Below, in pieces: positions 1-8,983 of a stretch of 64,000 bases of DNA. The stretch comes from Blastococcus haudaquaticus (GTDB lineage: Bacteria > Actinomycetota > Actinomycetes > Mycobacteriales > Geodermatophilaceae). A program made the translations under genes and the position numbers. The notes beneath the pieces are model-generated. The model did not search any database and was not told the DNA's origin. It worked only from the letters and a program-made list of their open reading frames with translations. Location: contig NZ_OCNK01000001.1 of assembly GCF_900230285.1 (NCBI RefSeq), forward strand, positions 1,178,001 to 1,242,000, written 5' to 3'. Each line of letters starts with the position of its first letter. Position 1 is the stretch's first letter.

Positions 1-1249
1 TCGCGGCCTCGCCGTACTTGGCGAAGGCGTCCGAGCGGGCGTCCAGCGCCTCGGCCTCGGCCTGACCACGGGCCAGGATGGCGGCCGCCTCGGCCGCACC
101 CTCGCGCTCGACGGCGTCGGCGATGGCCTCGCGCCGCAGCTTCTCGGCCTCACCGCGCTTGGCGCCCTCGATCGCCTCCGCCTCGGCCAGCGCCGAACGG
201 CGGGCGCGCTCGCCCTCACCCGACAGCTTCGCCTGCTCGGCGGCGGCCTGCGCCGCGGCGATCGTGGCCTGGCGCTGCGCCTCGGCGGTCAGGATGGCCG
301 AGTTCTTCCGGCCCTCCGCCTCCTGTTCGACGCGGTACCGCTCGGCGTCGGCGGGACGGCGCACCTTGGTGTCCAGCTGCCGCTCGGTCAGCGACGCCGT
401 CCGGACGGCGACCTTCTCCTGCTCTGCGAGGATCGCCTGGTCCTGTGCCGCCTGCGCCAGCGGGCCCGCCGCGGCGGCGCGGGCCTTGGCCGCGTCGGTC
501 TCGGCCGCGATCTCGGCCTGCTTCAGGGCGAGCTGCCGCTGGGCGATGGCGATCGCCTCGTCGGCCAGCAGCTGCTCCTGCTGGGCCGCCTGCCGGGCCC
601 GCGCCTCGGCGATGCTGGCCTCCTTGAGCACCCGCGCGGCCTCGGGGCGGCCGAGGTCGGCGAGGTAGGAGCCCTCGGCCTGGATGTCCTGCAGCTGGAA
701 GGTGTCGAGCACCAGGCCCTGACCGGTCAGCGACGACTCGGCCTCCTCGGCGACGGCGGAGGCGAAGGCGGCGCGGTCGCGGATGATCTCCTCGATGGTC
801 AGCCGGCCGACGATCGAGCGCAGCGCACCCGCGAGCACCTCCGAGGTGAAGGTGTCGATGCCCTGCTGCTGGTTGAGGAAGCGCTGCGCGGCGGCGCGGA
901 TCGAGCTCTCGGTGCCACCGACCTTCACGATCGCGACCCCCTCGAGGTCGCACTTCACGCCCTGCTTGGAGACGGCGCCCCGGATGCCCACCGGGATCCG
1001 CCGGCTGGAGAGGTCCATCGTGTGCAGCTTCTGCACGACGGGCAGCACGAAGACGCTGGCGCCCATGACCACCTTCTGGCCCGAGCTGTCCCGCGAGACC
1101 ACGCCCGAGGCGTCGGTGACCTGGCGGCCCTGCCGGCCGGTGACCAGGAACGCCTGGTTCGGGCCGGCCACCTTGATCCGGGAGAGGACGAGCAGGACCA
1201 GCAGGAGGACCAGGGCGGCGATGCCGCCGATGGCGTAGAGCAGCGTCAT
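1..1249 (-). CDS. Flotillin/SPFH-domain membrane protein (partial, C-terminus cut by the window edge)
   Basis: Flotillin-like scaffold protein expected to sit on the inner face of the plasma membrane. The ATG at 1249 opens with a hydrophobic segment (residues 1-20, LLYAIGGIAALVLLLVLLVL), then an SPFH/band 7 domain (about 30-190) and a long Ala/Glu/Arg/Gln-rich coiled coil with EAEAIEGAKRGEAEKLRREA-type repeats, the usual flotillin order. It runs off the left edge after 416 codons, so the C-terminus is not visible. The start overlaps the stop of the upstream NfeD-like gene by 4 bp (ATGA), so the two are translationally coupled. NfeD partners of flotillins are a known pairing. Family assignment is firm; the cargo or process served is unknown. 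Confidence 0.88.
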   Translation of the reverse strand, partial: MTLLYAIGGIAALVLLLVLLVLSRIKVAGPNQAFLVTGRQGRQVTDASGVVSRDSSGQKVVMGASVFVLPVVQKLHTMDLSSRRIPVGIRGAVSKQGVKCDLEGVAIVKVGGTESSIRAAAQRFLNQQQGIDTFTSEVLAGALRSIVGRLTIEEIIRDRAAFASAVAEEAESSLTGQGLVLDTFQLQDIQAEGSYLADLGRPEAARVLKEASIAEARARQAAQQEQLLADEAIAIAQRQLALKQAEIAAETDAAKARAAAAGPLAQAAQDQAILAEQEKVAVRTASLTERQLDTKVRRPADAERYRVEQEAEGRKNSAILTAEAQRQATIAAAQAAAEQAKLSGEGERARRSALAEAEAIEGAKRGEAEKLRREAIADAVEREGAAEAAAILARGQAEAEALDARSDAFAKYGEAA

Positions 1250-1812
1250 GGGGAGGTGCCTCCGGGCTCGGGCAGGGGGTCGGGGAACGTGTCGGGTGCG
1301 GTGGAGACAACCTCGACCGCGGTGTCGCTGAGGGCCTCGGTGACGTAGACCGGCGTGCCGGCGGGCAGCGCGGTGTCGCTCCGGGCCGAGAACTTGAGGT
1401 GCTGGCCCGCGAGCGCCAGCCGGACCTCGCCGAAACCGGTGGCCGGCACCGCGGAGACGACGACGCCCTGGGCGCCGAGGAGGTGGGAGCGGGTCAGGAT
1501 CTCCTGCGTCGGCATGTCCTTCAGCGCGCGGGAGAGGCGGACGGCGCCCCAGGCCAGGGGGACGGCGACGACCAGCCCCGCCGCGAGGGCGAGGAGCGCG
1601 GTGCCTGCGTCCGGGAGGCTCTCCGGCAGGAGACTCACCGCGGCCGCGCCGCCGAAGCCGACCCCACCGAGCAGGGCGGCGATCGCCGGCACCGAGAACG
1701 GGCCGTCCGCGTCGACGTCGCCCAGCCCGAGGTCGCCCAGCTCGCCGACGAACAGCGAGACCAGGAGTACGAGGAGGCCGACGGCGCCGATCACGAGGAA
1801 GACCCCTGCCAC
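1246..1812 (-). CDS. NfeD-like membrane protein with C-terminal OB-fold region
   Basis: About 188 residues from a GTG at 1812, preceded by a GGGAGGG stretch. A membrane segment (VFLVIGAVGLLVLLVSLFVG) is followed by a second hydrophobic region with further helices (about residues 50-100), then a soluble C-terminal region beginning near TRSHLLGAQGVVVS with the G.V.S.....G.V.L pattern of an NfeD OB domain. NfeD proteins are encoded next to flotillin/stomatin partners and are thought to form complexes with them. The 4-bp overlap with the downstream flotillin gene supports this. The open frame extends far upstream but that part is arginine-rich shadow sequence, so the GTG just before the first membrane helix was chosen. 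Confidence 0.7.
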   Translation of the reverse strand: MAGVFLVIGAVGLLVLLVSLFVGELGDLGLGDVDADGPFSVPAIAALLGGVGFGGAAAVSLLPESLPDAGTALLALAAGLVVAVPLAWGAVRLSRALKDMPTQEILTRSHLLGAQGVVVSAVPATGFGEVRLALAGQHLKFSARSDTALPAGTPVYVTEALSDTAVEVVSTAPDTFPDPLPEPGGTSP

Positions 1813-1910
1813 CGCCCGCGCCCTCCCGTCCGTCGTCGGGGCGCAGCCTCCCAGTTCCGGCACCCCCGGGGCAACGAAGTCCCCCGGGGGTGTGGACGAC
1901 CGCCTCGCCG

Positions 1911-2396
1911 TCAGGCCCGCAGGGTCCGACCCAGGACCGCGAGCAGATCCGCGGCGTCCGCGGGGAACGTCCGGCGCGCGCGGCGGAAGGACCGCGTGAG
2001 CAGCGCGAACAGGCCGGCGGCGGGAAGGCACAGCGCCACGCCGCCCCACTCGCCGTTGAGCGCCGCCCCTCCGGCGCCGGCGAGCAGGACGACCACGACG
2101 ACGGCGTAGAGGCCCACCCAGAACAGGGACATGGCGTTCTCGACCACCGTGCCGACCAGCCCCACGCTCCCGTCGGGGCTCCGCTCCAGCTGGCCGTCGA
2201 GCAGGGGGAACGTGACGTACCGGTGGGACACCCGCCGCACCCGGACGTCCCCGTCCGGCCTGGCCCGGACCACCAGGTCGCCCACCTCCCGCGGACGTCG
2301 GCGCGCCCGCTCCACCGCCGTCGTCATGAGCTCGGCGGCCTGCGGCCCGTCCCTCCCCGGCACGGGGACGGTGACCGACAAGCGCTGGCGTCGCAT
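1911..2396 (-). CDS. Hypothetical small membrane protein
   Basis: About 161 residues from an ATG at 2396 with a clear GGGAGGAG ribosome site 5 nt upstream. The first half is soluble (MRRQRLSVTVPVPGRDGPQA, then a basic region). Two membrane helices follow (NAMSLFWVGLYAVVVVVLLA and about NGEWGGVALCLPAAGLFALL), ending in a basic tail with TFPADAADLLAVLGRTLRA. The family was not recognised. It is divergent from the polymerase gene, and a bidirectional promoter would have to lie in the 60-bp gap. Its codon use matches its neighbours. Confidence 0.6.
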   Translation of the reverse strand: MRRQRLSVTVPVPGRDGPQAAELMTTAVERARRRPREVGDLVVRARPDGDVRVRRVSHRYVTFPLLDGQLERSPDGSVGLVGTVVENAMSLFWVGLYAVVVVVLLAGAGGAALNGEWGGVALCLPAAGLFALLTRSFRRARRTFPADAADLLAVLGRTLRA

Positions 2397-2456
2397 CGTT
2401 CTCCTCCCGGCGGGCTGATCCCGCCCCGCGATCCTGCCTGCGCCCGGGACCGGACA

Positions 2457-3824
2457 ATGGAGGCCATGCGGCGAGAGGCGAGTGTGCTGCACCTCGACCT
2501 CGACGCCTTCTTCGCCGCGGTCGAGCAGCGTGACAAGCCGTCCCTGCGGGGTCGACCGGTCGTCGTCGGCGGGGTCGGTGGGCGCGGCGTCGTCGCCACG
2601 GCGTCGTACGAGGCGCGGGCGTACGGCGCCCGCTCGGCGATGTCGACGGCCGAGGCGCGGCGGCGGTGCCCGTCGGGGACGGCGTTCCTCGGCGGACGGT
2701 TCGCCGCCTACCGGCGCACGTCCGACGTCGTCATGGCGCTGCTCCGCGAGCTCTCGCCGCTGGTCGAGCCGGCGTCGATGGACGAGGCCTACGTCGACCT
2801 TGCCGCCGATTCGGGCCACGACCTCTCCGTGGCGGGCGTGACCGAGCTGGGCCGCCGCCTCAAGGACCGGATCGCCGAGGCGACCGGGGGAGTGACCGGC
2901 TCGGTCGGGATCGGGACGTCGAAGCTGATGGCCAAGATCGGCTCGGACCTGCAGAAGCCGGACGGGCTGGTCGTCGTCCCGCCCGGGTCGGAGCTCGACG
3001 TGCTGCACCCGCTGCCGGTCACCCGGCTGGGCGGGGTGGGGCCCGCGACGGCGGAGCGGCTGCACCAGATCGGGGTGAAGACCGTGGGCGACCTGGCCGC
3101 GCGGTCGCTGGCCGACCTGGTGGCCCTCGCGGGCAAGGCCCACGGCGCGGGGCTGTACGCCCTCGCCCGCGCCGAGGACGACCGCGCCGTCGTCCCCGAC
3201 CGGGGCGTGAAGTCGGTGTCCCACGAGGAGACCTTCGAGCGCGACCTCACCGACCTCGACGTCCTCAACCGCGAGATCGACTCGATGGCCGCACGCGTGG
3301 CCGAGCGCCTGCGCGCGTCCGCGTTCTCCGGCCGCACGGTCACCCTGAAACTCCGCCGGTACGACTTCACGACGCTGACGCGCTCCCAGACGCTGCCCCA
3401 GCCCACCGACGACGGCCGCACCATCGCCGCCATCGCCCGGCGGCTGCTCAGCGATGCCGGAACCCAGGGTGGGCTGCGGCTGCTCGGCGTCGGCATCTCC
3501 GGGCTGTCGGTCTACGCCCAGGGCGACCTGTTCGCCGAGGACCTGCTCACCGGCGAGCCCGAGCCCCTCCCGGACGTCGTCACCGCCGTCGACGCGCCCG
3601 AGCCGGAGCCGGAGGTCGACCTGCCCGCCGAGCGCCGGTGGTGGCCCGGACAGGACGTCCGCCACGAGGAGTTGGGCGCGGGCTGGGTGTGGGGCCGGGG
3701 GCTCGGGCGGGTCACCGTCCGTTTCGAGGGCCCGCTCACCCCGCCCGGGAAGGTGCGCACCCTCTCCGCCGACGACCCCCTGCTGCACGCCACCGACCCG
3801 CCCGACTGGAGGACCACCGGATGA
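2457..3824 (+). CDS. dinB: DNA polymerase IV, Y-family translesion polymerase
   Basis: Error-prone lesion-bypass DNA polymerase. It shows the palm motif LHLDLDAFFAAVEQRD near the N-terminus, the second acidic motif SMDEAYVDLA near residue 110, thumb helix-hairpin-helix signals (LGGVGPATAERLHQIGVKTV) and a little-finger domain (VKSVSHEETFERDL onward). A QGDLF peptide about 100 residues from the end is a good beta-clamp binding motif. A 70-residue C-terminal extension (ERRWWPGQDVRHEELGAG to the end) is typical of actinobacterial DinB. The ATG at 2457 was used; a second in-frame ATG at 2466 is equally plausible, since neither has a well-spaced ribosome site. The stop overlaps the next gene's ATG by 4 bp. 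Confidence 0.92.
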   Translation: MEAMRREASVLHLDLDAFFAAVEQRDKPSLRGRPVVVGGVGGRGVVATASYEARAYGARSAMSTAEARRRCPSGTAFLGGRFAAYRRTSDVVMALLRELSPLVEPASMDEAYVDLAADSGHDLSVAGVTELGRRLKDRIAEATGGVTGSVGIGTSKLMAKIGSDLQKPDGLVVVPPGSELDVLHPLPVTRLGGVGPATAERLHQIGVKTVGDLAARSLADLVALAGKAHGAGLYALARAEDDRAVVPDRGVKSVSHEETFERDLTDLDVLNREIDSMAARVAERLRASAFSGRTVTLKLRRYDFTTLTRSQTLPQPTDDGRTIAAIARRLLSDAGTQGGLRLLGVGISGLSVYAQGDLFAEDLLTGEPEPLPDVVTAVDAPEPEPEVDLPAERRWWPGQDVRHEELGAGWVWGRGLGRVTVRFEGPLTPPGKVRTLSADDPLLHATDPPDWRTTG

Positions 3825-5449
3825 CGCGCTCGTGGTGGGGATGGGGCCGCACCGACCGAGCCCTCGCCGACGACGAGTGCGTCGAACTCGCCGCGCTGAT
3901 CCCCGGGCTGCCCGGCCGGCCGCGCGCCGTCCCCCGGCTGCGGGACCTCGAGGTCCCGCCGTCCCGGCTGGGCCCGCCGTCGTCGCTGCCGCTGACCACC
4001 GACCCTGCCGTCCGGGCCGCGCACAGCTACGGGAAGGCCTACCGGGACGTCGTCCGCGCGCTGGCCGGCGACCTGGGCGGGGCGCCCGACGCCGTCGCGC
4101 ATCCCGCCGACGAGGACGACGTCGTCCGGCTGCTCGACTGGGCCGGCACGGCCGGCGTCGTGGTCGTGCCCTTCGGTGGCGGGAGCTCCGTCGTCGGTGG
4201 CGTGGAGTACCGCGGTGACCGGCCCTGGGTGTCGATGGACCTCACCCGGCTGGATCGCGTGCTGGAGATCGACAGGGTGAGCCGGGCGGCCCGTATCCAG
4301 GGCGGCGCCCTCGGGCCGGTGCTGGAGGAGCAGCTGCGGCCCGCCGGCCTGACGCTGCGGCACTTCCCGCAGAGCTTCGAGTTCTCCACGCTGGGCGGCT
4401 GGCTGGCCACCCGCGCGGGCGGCCACTACGCGACCCTGCACACGCACATCGACGACCTCGTCGAGTCGATGCGCGTCGTCACGCCCGCCGGGGTGCACGA
4501 GTCGTGGCGGCTGCCCGGATCGGGCGCCGGCCCGTCGCCGGACCGCTTGTTCCTCGGGTCCGAGGGCACGCTCGGCGTCGTCACCGAGGCGTGGATGCGG
4601 CTGCAGGACCGGCCGCGATGGAAGGCGTCGGCCTCGGTCACCTTCCCGGACATGACGACGGCGACGACGGCGGTGCGGGCGATCTCGCAGGCAGGCCTCC
4701 ATCCGGCGAACTGCCGGCTGCTCGACGCAGGGGAGGCGGCGCTGTCCGGGGCGTCGACGACGGGGGAGTGCGTGCTCGTGCTGGGCGTGGAGTCGGCGGC
4801 GGTGCCCGTGGCGGGGCGGCTGGCCGAGCTGACCGGGCTCGCGCGGGACGCCGGCGGGTCGGTGGCCGGCGACCCTGTCGGCGGGGCGGTCGACGCCGCG
4901 GACGCCATCGATGCCGCGGGCGCCATCGATGCCGCGGGCGCCATCGATGCCGCGGGCGCCATCGATGCCGCGGGCGCCTGGCGCGCGGCGTTCCTGCGGA
5001 TGCCCTACGTCCGCGACGGGCTGGCGCGGATGAGCGCGATCGTGGAGACCTTCGAGACCGCGTGCACCTGGGACCGCGTGGACGAGCTGGTCGCGACGGT
5101 GCAGGCGGAGGTCGGCGCCGCGGTCGGAGAGGTCACCGGCGCACCGGGGCTGGTCAACTGCCGGTTCACCCACGTCTATCCCGACGGCGCGGCGCCGTAC
5201 TTCACGGTGATCACCGCCGGACGGCCCGGCTCGGAGGTGGCCATGTGGGACGACGTGAAGACGGCGGCGTCGGAGGTGCTGGGCCGCCTCGGCGCCACGA
5301 TCACCCACCACCACGCCGTCGGCCGCGACCACCGGCCCGGTTACGACCGGCAGCGGCCCGAACCGTTCGCGGCCGCCCTCCGCGCGGTCAAGGCGACGCT
5401 GGACCCGGCGGGCATCCTCAACCCGGGCGTGCTGATCGATCCCGTGTAG
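3821..5449 (+). CDS. FAD-binding oxidase, alkyldihydroxyacetonephosphate synthase-like
   Basis: 542-residue flavoprotein of the VAO/PCMH superfamily. The FAD-binding PP-loop is VVVPFGGGSSVVGGVE (about residues 110-125), followed by WLATRAGGHYATLHTHIDD and LFLGSEGTLGVVTEAWMRL. The C-terminus has THHHAVGRDHRPGY and ends with DPAGILNPGVLIDP. The His-rich loop and the FGGGSS motif match AgpS-type enzymes, which form the ether bond of alkyl-DHAP in ether lipids; in actinobacteria the substrate is usually unproven. It is translationally coupled to dinB (ATGA overlap). Oddity: a GAIDAA hexapeptide repeats four times (about residues 362-385), encoded by an 18-bp tandem repeat. Confidence 0.85.
   Translation: MTRSWWGWGRTDRALADDECVELAALIPGLPGRPRAVPRLRDLEVPPSRLGPPSSLPLTTDPAVRAAHSYGKAYRDVVRALAGDLGGAPDAVAHPADEDDVVRLLDWAGTAGVVVVPFGGGSSVVGGVEYRGDRPWVSMDLTRLDRVLEIDRVSRAARIQGGALGPVLEEQLRPAGLTLRHFPQSFEFSTLGGWLATRAGGHYATLHTHIDDLVESMRVVTPAGVHESWRLPGSGAGPSPDRLFLGSEGTLGVVTEAWMRLQDRPRWKASASVTFPDMTTATTAVRAISQAGLHPANCRLLDAGEAALSGASTTGECVLVLGVESAAVPVAGRLAELTGLARDAGGSVAGDPVGGAVDAADAIDAAGAIDAAGAIDAAGAIDAAGAWRAAFLRMPYVRDGLARMSAIVETFETACTWDRVDELVATVQAEVGAAVGEVTGAPGLVNCRFTHVYPDGAAPYFTVITAGRPGSEVAMWDDVKTAASEVLGRLGATITHHHAVGRDHRPGYDRQRPEPFAAALRAVKATLDPAGILNPGVLIDPV
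4904..4975 (+). repeat. 18-bp tandem repeat inside the FAD oxidase gene, four perfect copies
   Basis: The unit gccatcgatgccgcgggc is repeated exactly four times (4904, 4922, 4940, 4958) with a degenerate half copy upstream at 4889. The length is a multiple of three, so the frame is kept and the protein gains AIDAAG hexapeptides. Perfect identity of the copies suggests a recent expansion. Confidence 0.97.
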
Positions 5450-5458
5450 AACGGCGGC

Positions 5459-6079
5459 ATGACCGAACACGCCGCCCCGGAGCCCAGCGCCTGGACCCGG
5501 ATGACCCAGGAGGACCCCGGCCACTCGGCCGCCTACGTGCAGCGGTTCCGCTCGCTCGCCGAGCAGGGGATGGACCTGGTGGGGGAGGCCCGGCTGGTGG
5601 ACACCATGCTGGCCCGGGGCTCGCGGGTGCTGGACGCGGGCTGTGGTCCCGGGCGGGTCGGCGGCTTCCTGGCCTCGGTGGGGCACGACGTGGTCGGGGT
5701 GGACGTCGACCCGGTGCTGATCGCCGCCGCGGAGGAGGACCACCCCGGTCCGCGCTGGCTGGTCGGTGACCTGGCGGAGCTGGACCTCCCGGCGGCGGGG
5801 ATCGCCGACCCCTTCGACGCCATCGTCAGCGCGGGCAACGTGATGACCTTCCTGGCCGAGAGCACCCGCGGCGAGGTGCTGCGCCGGCTGCGGGCCCACC
5901 TGCGGCCCGACGGCCGGGCGGTCATCGGTTTCGGTGCCGGCCGCGGCTACGAGTTCGACGACTTCCTCGCCGACGCGCGGGCGGCCGGCTGGGAGCCCGA
6001 CCTGCTGCTGGCCACCTGGGATCTGCGGCCCTTCACCGCGGACGCCGACTTCCTGGTGGCGGTGCTGCGTCCCGCCTGA
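5459..6079 (+). CDS. Class I SAM-dependent methyltransferase
   Basis: 206-residue methyltransferase. Motif I is SRVLDAGCGPGRVGGFLAS (about residues 54-72), the acidic loop is VVGVDVDPVLI, and motif II-like DAIVSAGNVMTFL is followed by LRAHLRPDGRAVIGFGAGRG. The substrate cannot be read from sequence. It follows the oxidase gene by only 9 bp with no strong ribosome site, so it is probably in the same operon as dinB and the oxidase. Confidence 0.85.
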   Translation: MTEHAAPEPSAWTRMTQEDPGHSAAYVQRFRSLAEQGMDLVGEARLVDTMLARGSRVLDAGCGPGRVGGFLASVGHDVVGVDVDPVLIAAAEEDHPGPRWLVGDLAELDLPAAGIADPFDAIVSAGNVMTFLAESTRGEVLRRLRAHLRPDGRAVIGFGAGRGYEFDDFLADARAAGWEPDLLLATWDLRPFTADADFLVAVLRPA

Positions 6080-6208
6080 CGAGGCCGGGGCCAGGTGATC
6101 GCGCGGTCCGGCTGGGGCAGGGGCGGACCACGCGACGCACAGGGCGTTCGGACGCCGGGGCCCAAGCGGACCGCCTCGGCGCGCCCGCTTCCGGTGGCGC
6201 GTCGCGGA

Positions 6209-7099
6209 TCAGCCGATGACGCCGTTGGCCCGCAGCAGGACGAGTGAGTTCACCGTCCGGTGCCCGCGCCACTCCAGGGTCGCCGCGGGGGAGTAGCTGG
6301 CGAAGTCGACCGCCCAACCGCCGTCGGACCGCTGGCCGTCGGCAAGTCGCTCGAGCTCGGCCTCGACCACCCCGGGGGCGAACAGCGACCGCCCCGGACC
6401 ACCGGGGAGCGGCGCGAAGTCCAGCGGCCGCATGAACTCGTCGTCGGCACCTCCGGCCACGTGCAGCAGCCCGTCGGCCGGGACGTGCGGCCGCAGGGCC
6501 TCGAGGGCCTCGGCCGCGGCGGGCTCGGTCCGCGCCGCGGCGTCGAGGAACTGGGCGGCGAAGGCCAGCACCATGGCGTGCGGTTCCGGCCCCAGCTCGC
6601 GGACGGCCCGGAGGCAGTAGGCGGTGGCCCGCCCGAGCCAGGGGTGCGTCGCGACATCGGGGTCGGTCTCCGCCACCCGGTGCGCGACCGCGGCCACCAC
6701 CGCGGTGATCTGCAGCGACGACGTCCCGGCATCCGCACCCGCCCAGAACGGCGCGCAGGCCGCCGGATCGGGCACCGGCAGCGCGAACGGCAGGCCGCCG
6801 TCGGGGAGCGACGCGGCGTCCAGCCAGTCGCACAGCTCCCGCGCGCGGCCGGTCGCCGTCGGCGCGACGTCGGCGAAGACCTCGAACGCGTGCAGCGCTC
6901 CGCCGGGCTGGCTCGTCCGCGAGCGCAGGTCCGGCTCGAGTCCCCACCCGTAGCCGCCGTCGGGGTTGCGGTAGCCGTCGACGGCGGCGAGGACCTCCTC
7001 CGGACCGCCGTCGCCGAACAGCAGGTCGAACCGCCGCCGGTCGAGCACCCGTGCCGAGGTGGCGAGGAAGTTCGCGGCCTTGTCCAGGTCGACCGTCAT
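6209..7099 (-). CDS. Prenyltransferase/squalene oxidase-repeat (terpene-cyclase-like toroid) protein
   Basis: 296-residue all-alpha protein with repeats resembling the QW repeats of squalene-hopene cyclases: VDGYRNPDGGYGWGLEPDL near residue 40 and LADGQRSDGGWAVDFASYSP near residue 255. No DxDD catalytic motif is visible, so cyclase activity is doubtful. Such single-domain toroids are common actinobacterial proteins of unknown function. Start at ATG 7099, overlapping the stop of the upstream hydrolase gene by 4 bp (ATGA), so translation is coupled. Confidence 0.65.
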   Translation of the reverse strand: MTVDLDKAANFLATSARVLDRRRFDLLFGDGGPEEVLAAVDGYRNPDGGYGWGLEPDLRSRTSQPGGALHAFEVFADVAPTATGRARELCDWLDAASLPDGGLPFALPVPDPAACAPFWAGADAGTSSLQITAVVAAVAHRVAETDPDVATHPWLGRATAYCLRAVRELGPEPHAMVLAFAAQFLDAAARTEPAAAEALEALRPHVPADGLLHVAGGADDEFMRPLDFAPLPGGPGRSLFAPGVVEAELERLADGQRSDGGWAVDFASYSPAATLEWRGHRTVNSLVLLRANGVIG

Positions 7100-7689
7100 C
7101 GCTGCTCCCGCCCCACGATGCGGACCGCCGGATCCAGGCACCACTGGAGCACCGACGGCCAGGACCCGTAGCCGGCCGGCAGGTCCAGGTGCGCACCGCC
7201 GGGGATCACGTCCGCGTCCATCCCGAACAGGTCGGCGTACAGCGAAGCCGCGCCGCCGGGGAAGTACGGGTCGTCGTCGGAAGCGACGAACCGGACCCGC
7301 CGGCGCAGTTCCTCGTCCAGGGGCGCGGCCTCGATACCGGGCGGCGCGAACGCGGCGACCGCCGGGTAGGACCGCAGGACGTCGGCCGACGGCGGGGCCA
7401 CGAGCAGCACCCGGTCCGGCTGCAGCTCCCCGAGGGCCGGCGCGGCCTGCCACCACAGCAGGACGGCGAGGCTGTGGCAGACGAGCACCCGCTCGCGACC
7501 GCGGTCGAGCCGGGCCAGCTCGTCGCTCAGCAGGTCCAGCCAGTCGGCGAGGACCGGCTGGTCCGGCTCCGGGAACTGCGGATACCGGACGCCGGCGCCG
7601 CGGCCGGCCAGCTCATCCGCCAGCCAGCGCTGCCAGTGGCCGTCCGGCCGCCGGTTCTCCCAGCCGTGCACGATCAGGAAGTCCGCCAT
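7096..7689 (-). CDS. RBBP9/YdeN-family alpha/beta hydrolase
   Basis: 197-residue serine hydrolase. The N-terminus FLIVHGWENRRPDGHWQRWL is the family signature, the nucleophile elbow is VLVCHSLAVLLWW, the acid is in FVASDDDPYFP and the catalytic His is in IPGGAHLDLPAGYG followed by W/P. All three triad residues are therefore present. An in-frame GTG lies 3 nt upstream of the chosen ATG. It is coupled to the downstream toroid gene and sits 10 bp after the PucR regulator, so these three minus-strand genes look like one operon. The substrate is unknown. Confidence 0.8.
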   Translation of the reverse strand: MADFLIVHGWENRRPDGHWQRWLADELAGRGAGVRYPQFPEPDQPVLADWLDLLSDELARLDRGRERVLVCHSLAVLLWWQAAPALGELQPDRVLLVAPPSADVLRSYPAVAAFAPPGIEAAPLDEELRRRVRFVASDDDPYFPGGAASLYADLFGMDADVIPGGAHLDLPAGYGSWPSVLQWCLDPAVRIVGREQR

Positions 7690-7699
7690 CACCCGATGA

Positions 7700-8887
7700 T
7701 CATGGACGACGGTTCGACGGCGGCGCGACGCCCAGGGCGATGGTGAGCTCCAGGACGGTCCGCGGGTCCTCCAGCCGCTTGCCGTACAGCTCGCGCAGCT
7801 GCCCCATGCGGTACCGCACCGTCTGCGGGTGGACGAACAGCTCGGCGGCGACCGCGTCCCGCCGGCCGTGGTGCAGCAGCCAGCACCGGAGGGTCTCGGT
7901 CAGCTTCTCGCGGGCGCCGTCGGCGAGGTCGGCCAGCGGCGCCAGTGCCTGGGCGCGGAGATCGGCGAGCGCCCCCTCGTCGGCGCGGAGCACCAGGTCG
8001 GCCAGCCGGTCCTCGGTGTCCAGCGGTTCCGGCCCCTCCGCCGTCAGGCCCAGATCGACGGCTCGCACGGCGCGCGCGTAGGAGCCGGCCACCTCGTGCC
8101 AGGGCCGCGCGGGCCCCACCACGGCCTCGCGCTCGCCGAGGGACCGCAGCAACGCCGGCCGCGACCGGCCCTCCGCGTCGGGGACGAGCAGGACCACGAG
8201 CTCGCCGGGCACCTCCTCGGTGGATCGCAGCGTGCGCGGGTCGAGCAGTGCCACGGCGCCGCGCACCCGGGCCGCGGGGAGCAGCACCGCGGTCAGCGTG
8301 CGCGGCGGCGTCCAGTCGGCCCGCTCGGCCGCCGCCAGAAGATCCTCTCGGGGGCCACCGCCCAGCAGCCGGTTCGCCAGCCGTTCCAGGTAGCGCTCCC
8401 TGACCCGCCCGCTGGTCGCCAGCTCGTCGCTGTGCCCGGCGACGCTGGCCGCCGACAGCTGGTCGATGTAGGCGAAGACCAGTTCCGCGAAGCGGGCGAG
8501 CTGCTCCGCGGTCAGGCCGGCGCGGACCCCGCTGTCGGCCATGTGCCGCCACGAGACCCGGGCACCGACCCGGTAGGCGCCCAGCAGCGCGTCCATCGAC
8601 CGGCCGCTGCGTGCCTCACCGCGACCGAGGGCGTAGGCCCCGTCCAGCGCCGGCTGGATCGGCGTGCTCGCATCCCCGTCACCCCCCGCCGACGCGAGGA
8701 CCAGGAACCCGCCGAGGGCGAGCTCGACGGCGTTCTCGATGGTCCGCCCCATCGCGCCGCTGAACGCGCCGGCGTAGCTGGGCACCTCGACGACGATCGC
8801 GGCGACCGTCTGCTCGGCGACGTCCGGCAGTTCCTGCCGCATGGCATCGGCGACGGCGTGCGGGATGCTGAGCGCGTCCGCCGACAT
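7700..8887 (-). CDS. PucR-family (CdaR-type) helix-turn-helix transcription regulator
   Basis: 395-residue regulator. The N-terminal half resembles the RsbRD-type all-helical sensor region (AVADAMRQELPDVAEQTVAA). The C-terminus has the PucR HTH: VAAELFVHPQTVRYRMGQLRELYGK (quoted in part; about residues 345-370) followed by DPRTVLELTIAL. A good GGAGGA ribosome site precedes the ATG at 8887. It is divergent from the ferredoxin reductase/desaturase pair with a 96-bp gap, which suggests it controls that pair and perhaps itself. The ligand is unknown. Confidence 0.82.
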   Translation of the reverse strand: MSADALSIPHAVADAMRQELPDVAEQTVAAIVVEVPSYAGAFSGAMGRTIENAVELALGGFLVLASAGGDGDASTPIQPALDGAYALGRGEARSGRSMDALLGAYRVGARVSWRHMADSGVRAGLTAEQLARFAELVFAYIDQLSAASVAGHSDELATSGRVRERYLERLANRLLGGGPREDLLAAAERADWTPPRTLTAVLLPAARVRGAVALLDPRTLRSTEEVPGELVVLLVPDAEGRSRPALLRSLGEREAVVGPARPWHEVAGSYARAVRAVDLGLTAEGPEPLDTEDRLADLVLRADEGALADLRAQALAPLADLADGAREKLTETLRCWLLHHGRRDAVAAELFVHPQTVRYRMGQLRELYGKRLEDPRTVLELTIALGVAPPSNRRP

Positions 8888-8983
8888 AAACGTCCTCCGT
8901 TTGTTCGCAGGAAACAGAACTTACCGCTGGATTCACGTCAGCCACACAGGTAACTCGCTCTTTCGGTGGGCAATCTTCTGTGT

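Noticed and set aside
3512-5899. Very long antisense ORF (795 codons) opposite dinB, the oxidase and the methyltransferase
   Set aside because: Composition is Arg/Gly/His-rich shadow sequence of a high-GC genome, and the opposite strand carries clear conserved proteins. The same applies to other long antisense frames at 12-14 kb, 15.6-16.8 kb, 21-23 kb, 28.6-30.6 kb, 37.9-39.6 kb and 53.9-55.9 kb.
8888-8902. Inverted repeat aaacg-tcctc-cgttt before the pucR start as an operator
   Set aside because: Only 5-bp arms, and it overlaps the GGAGGA ribosome site, so chance is a sufficient explanation.
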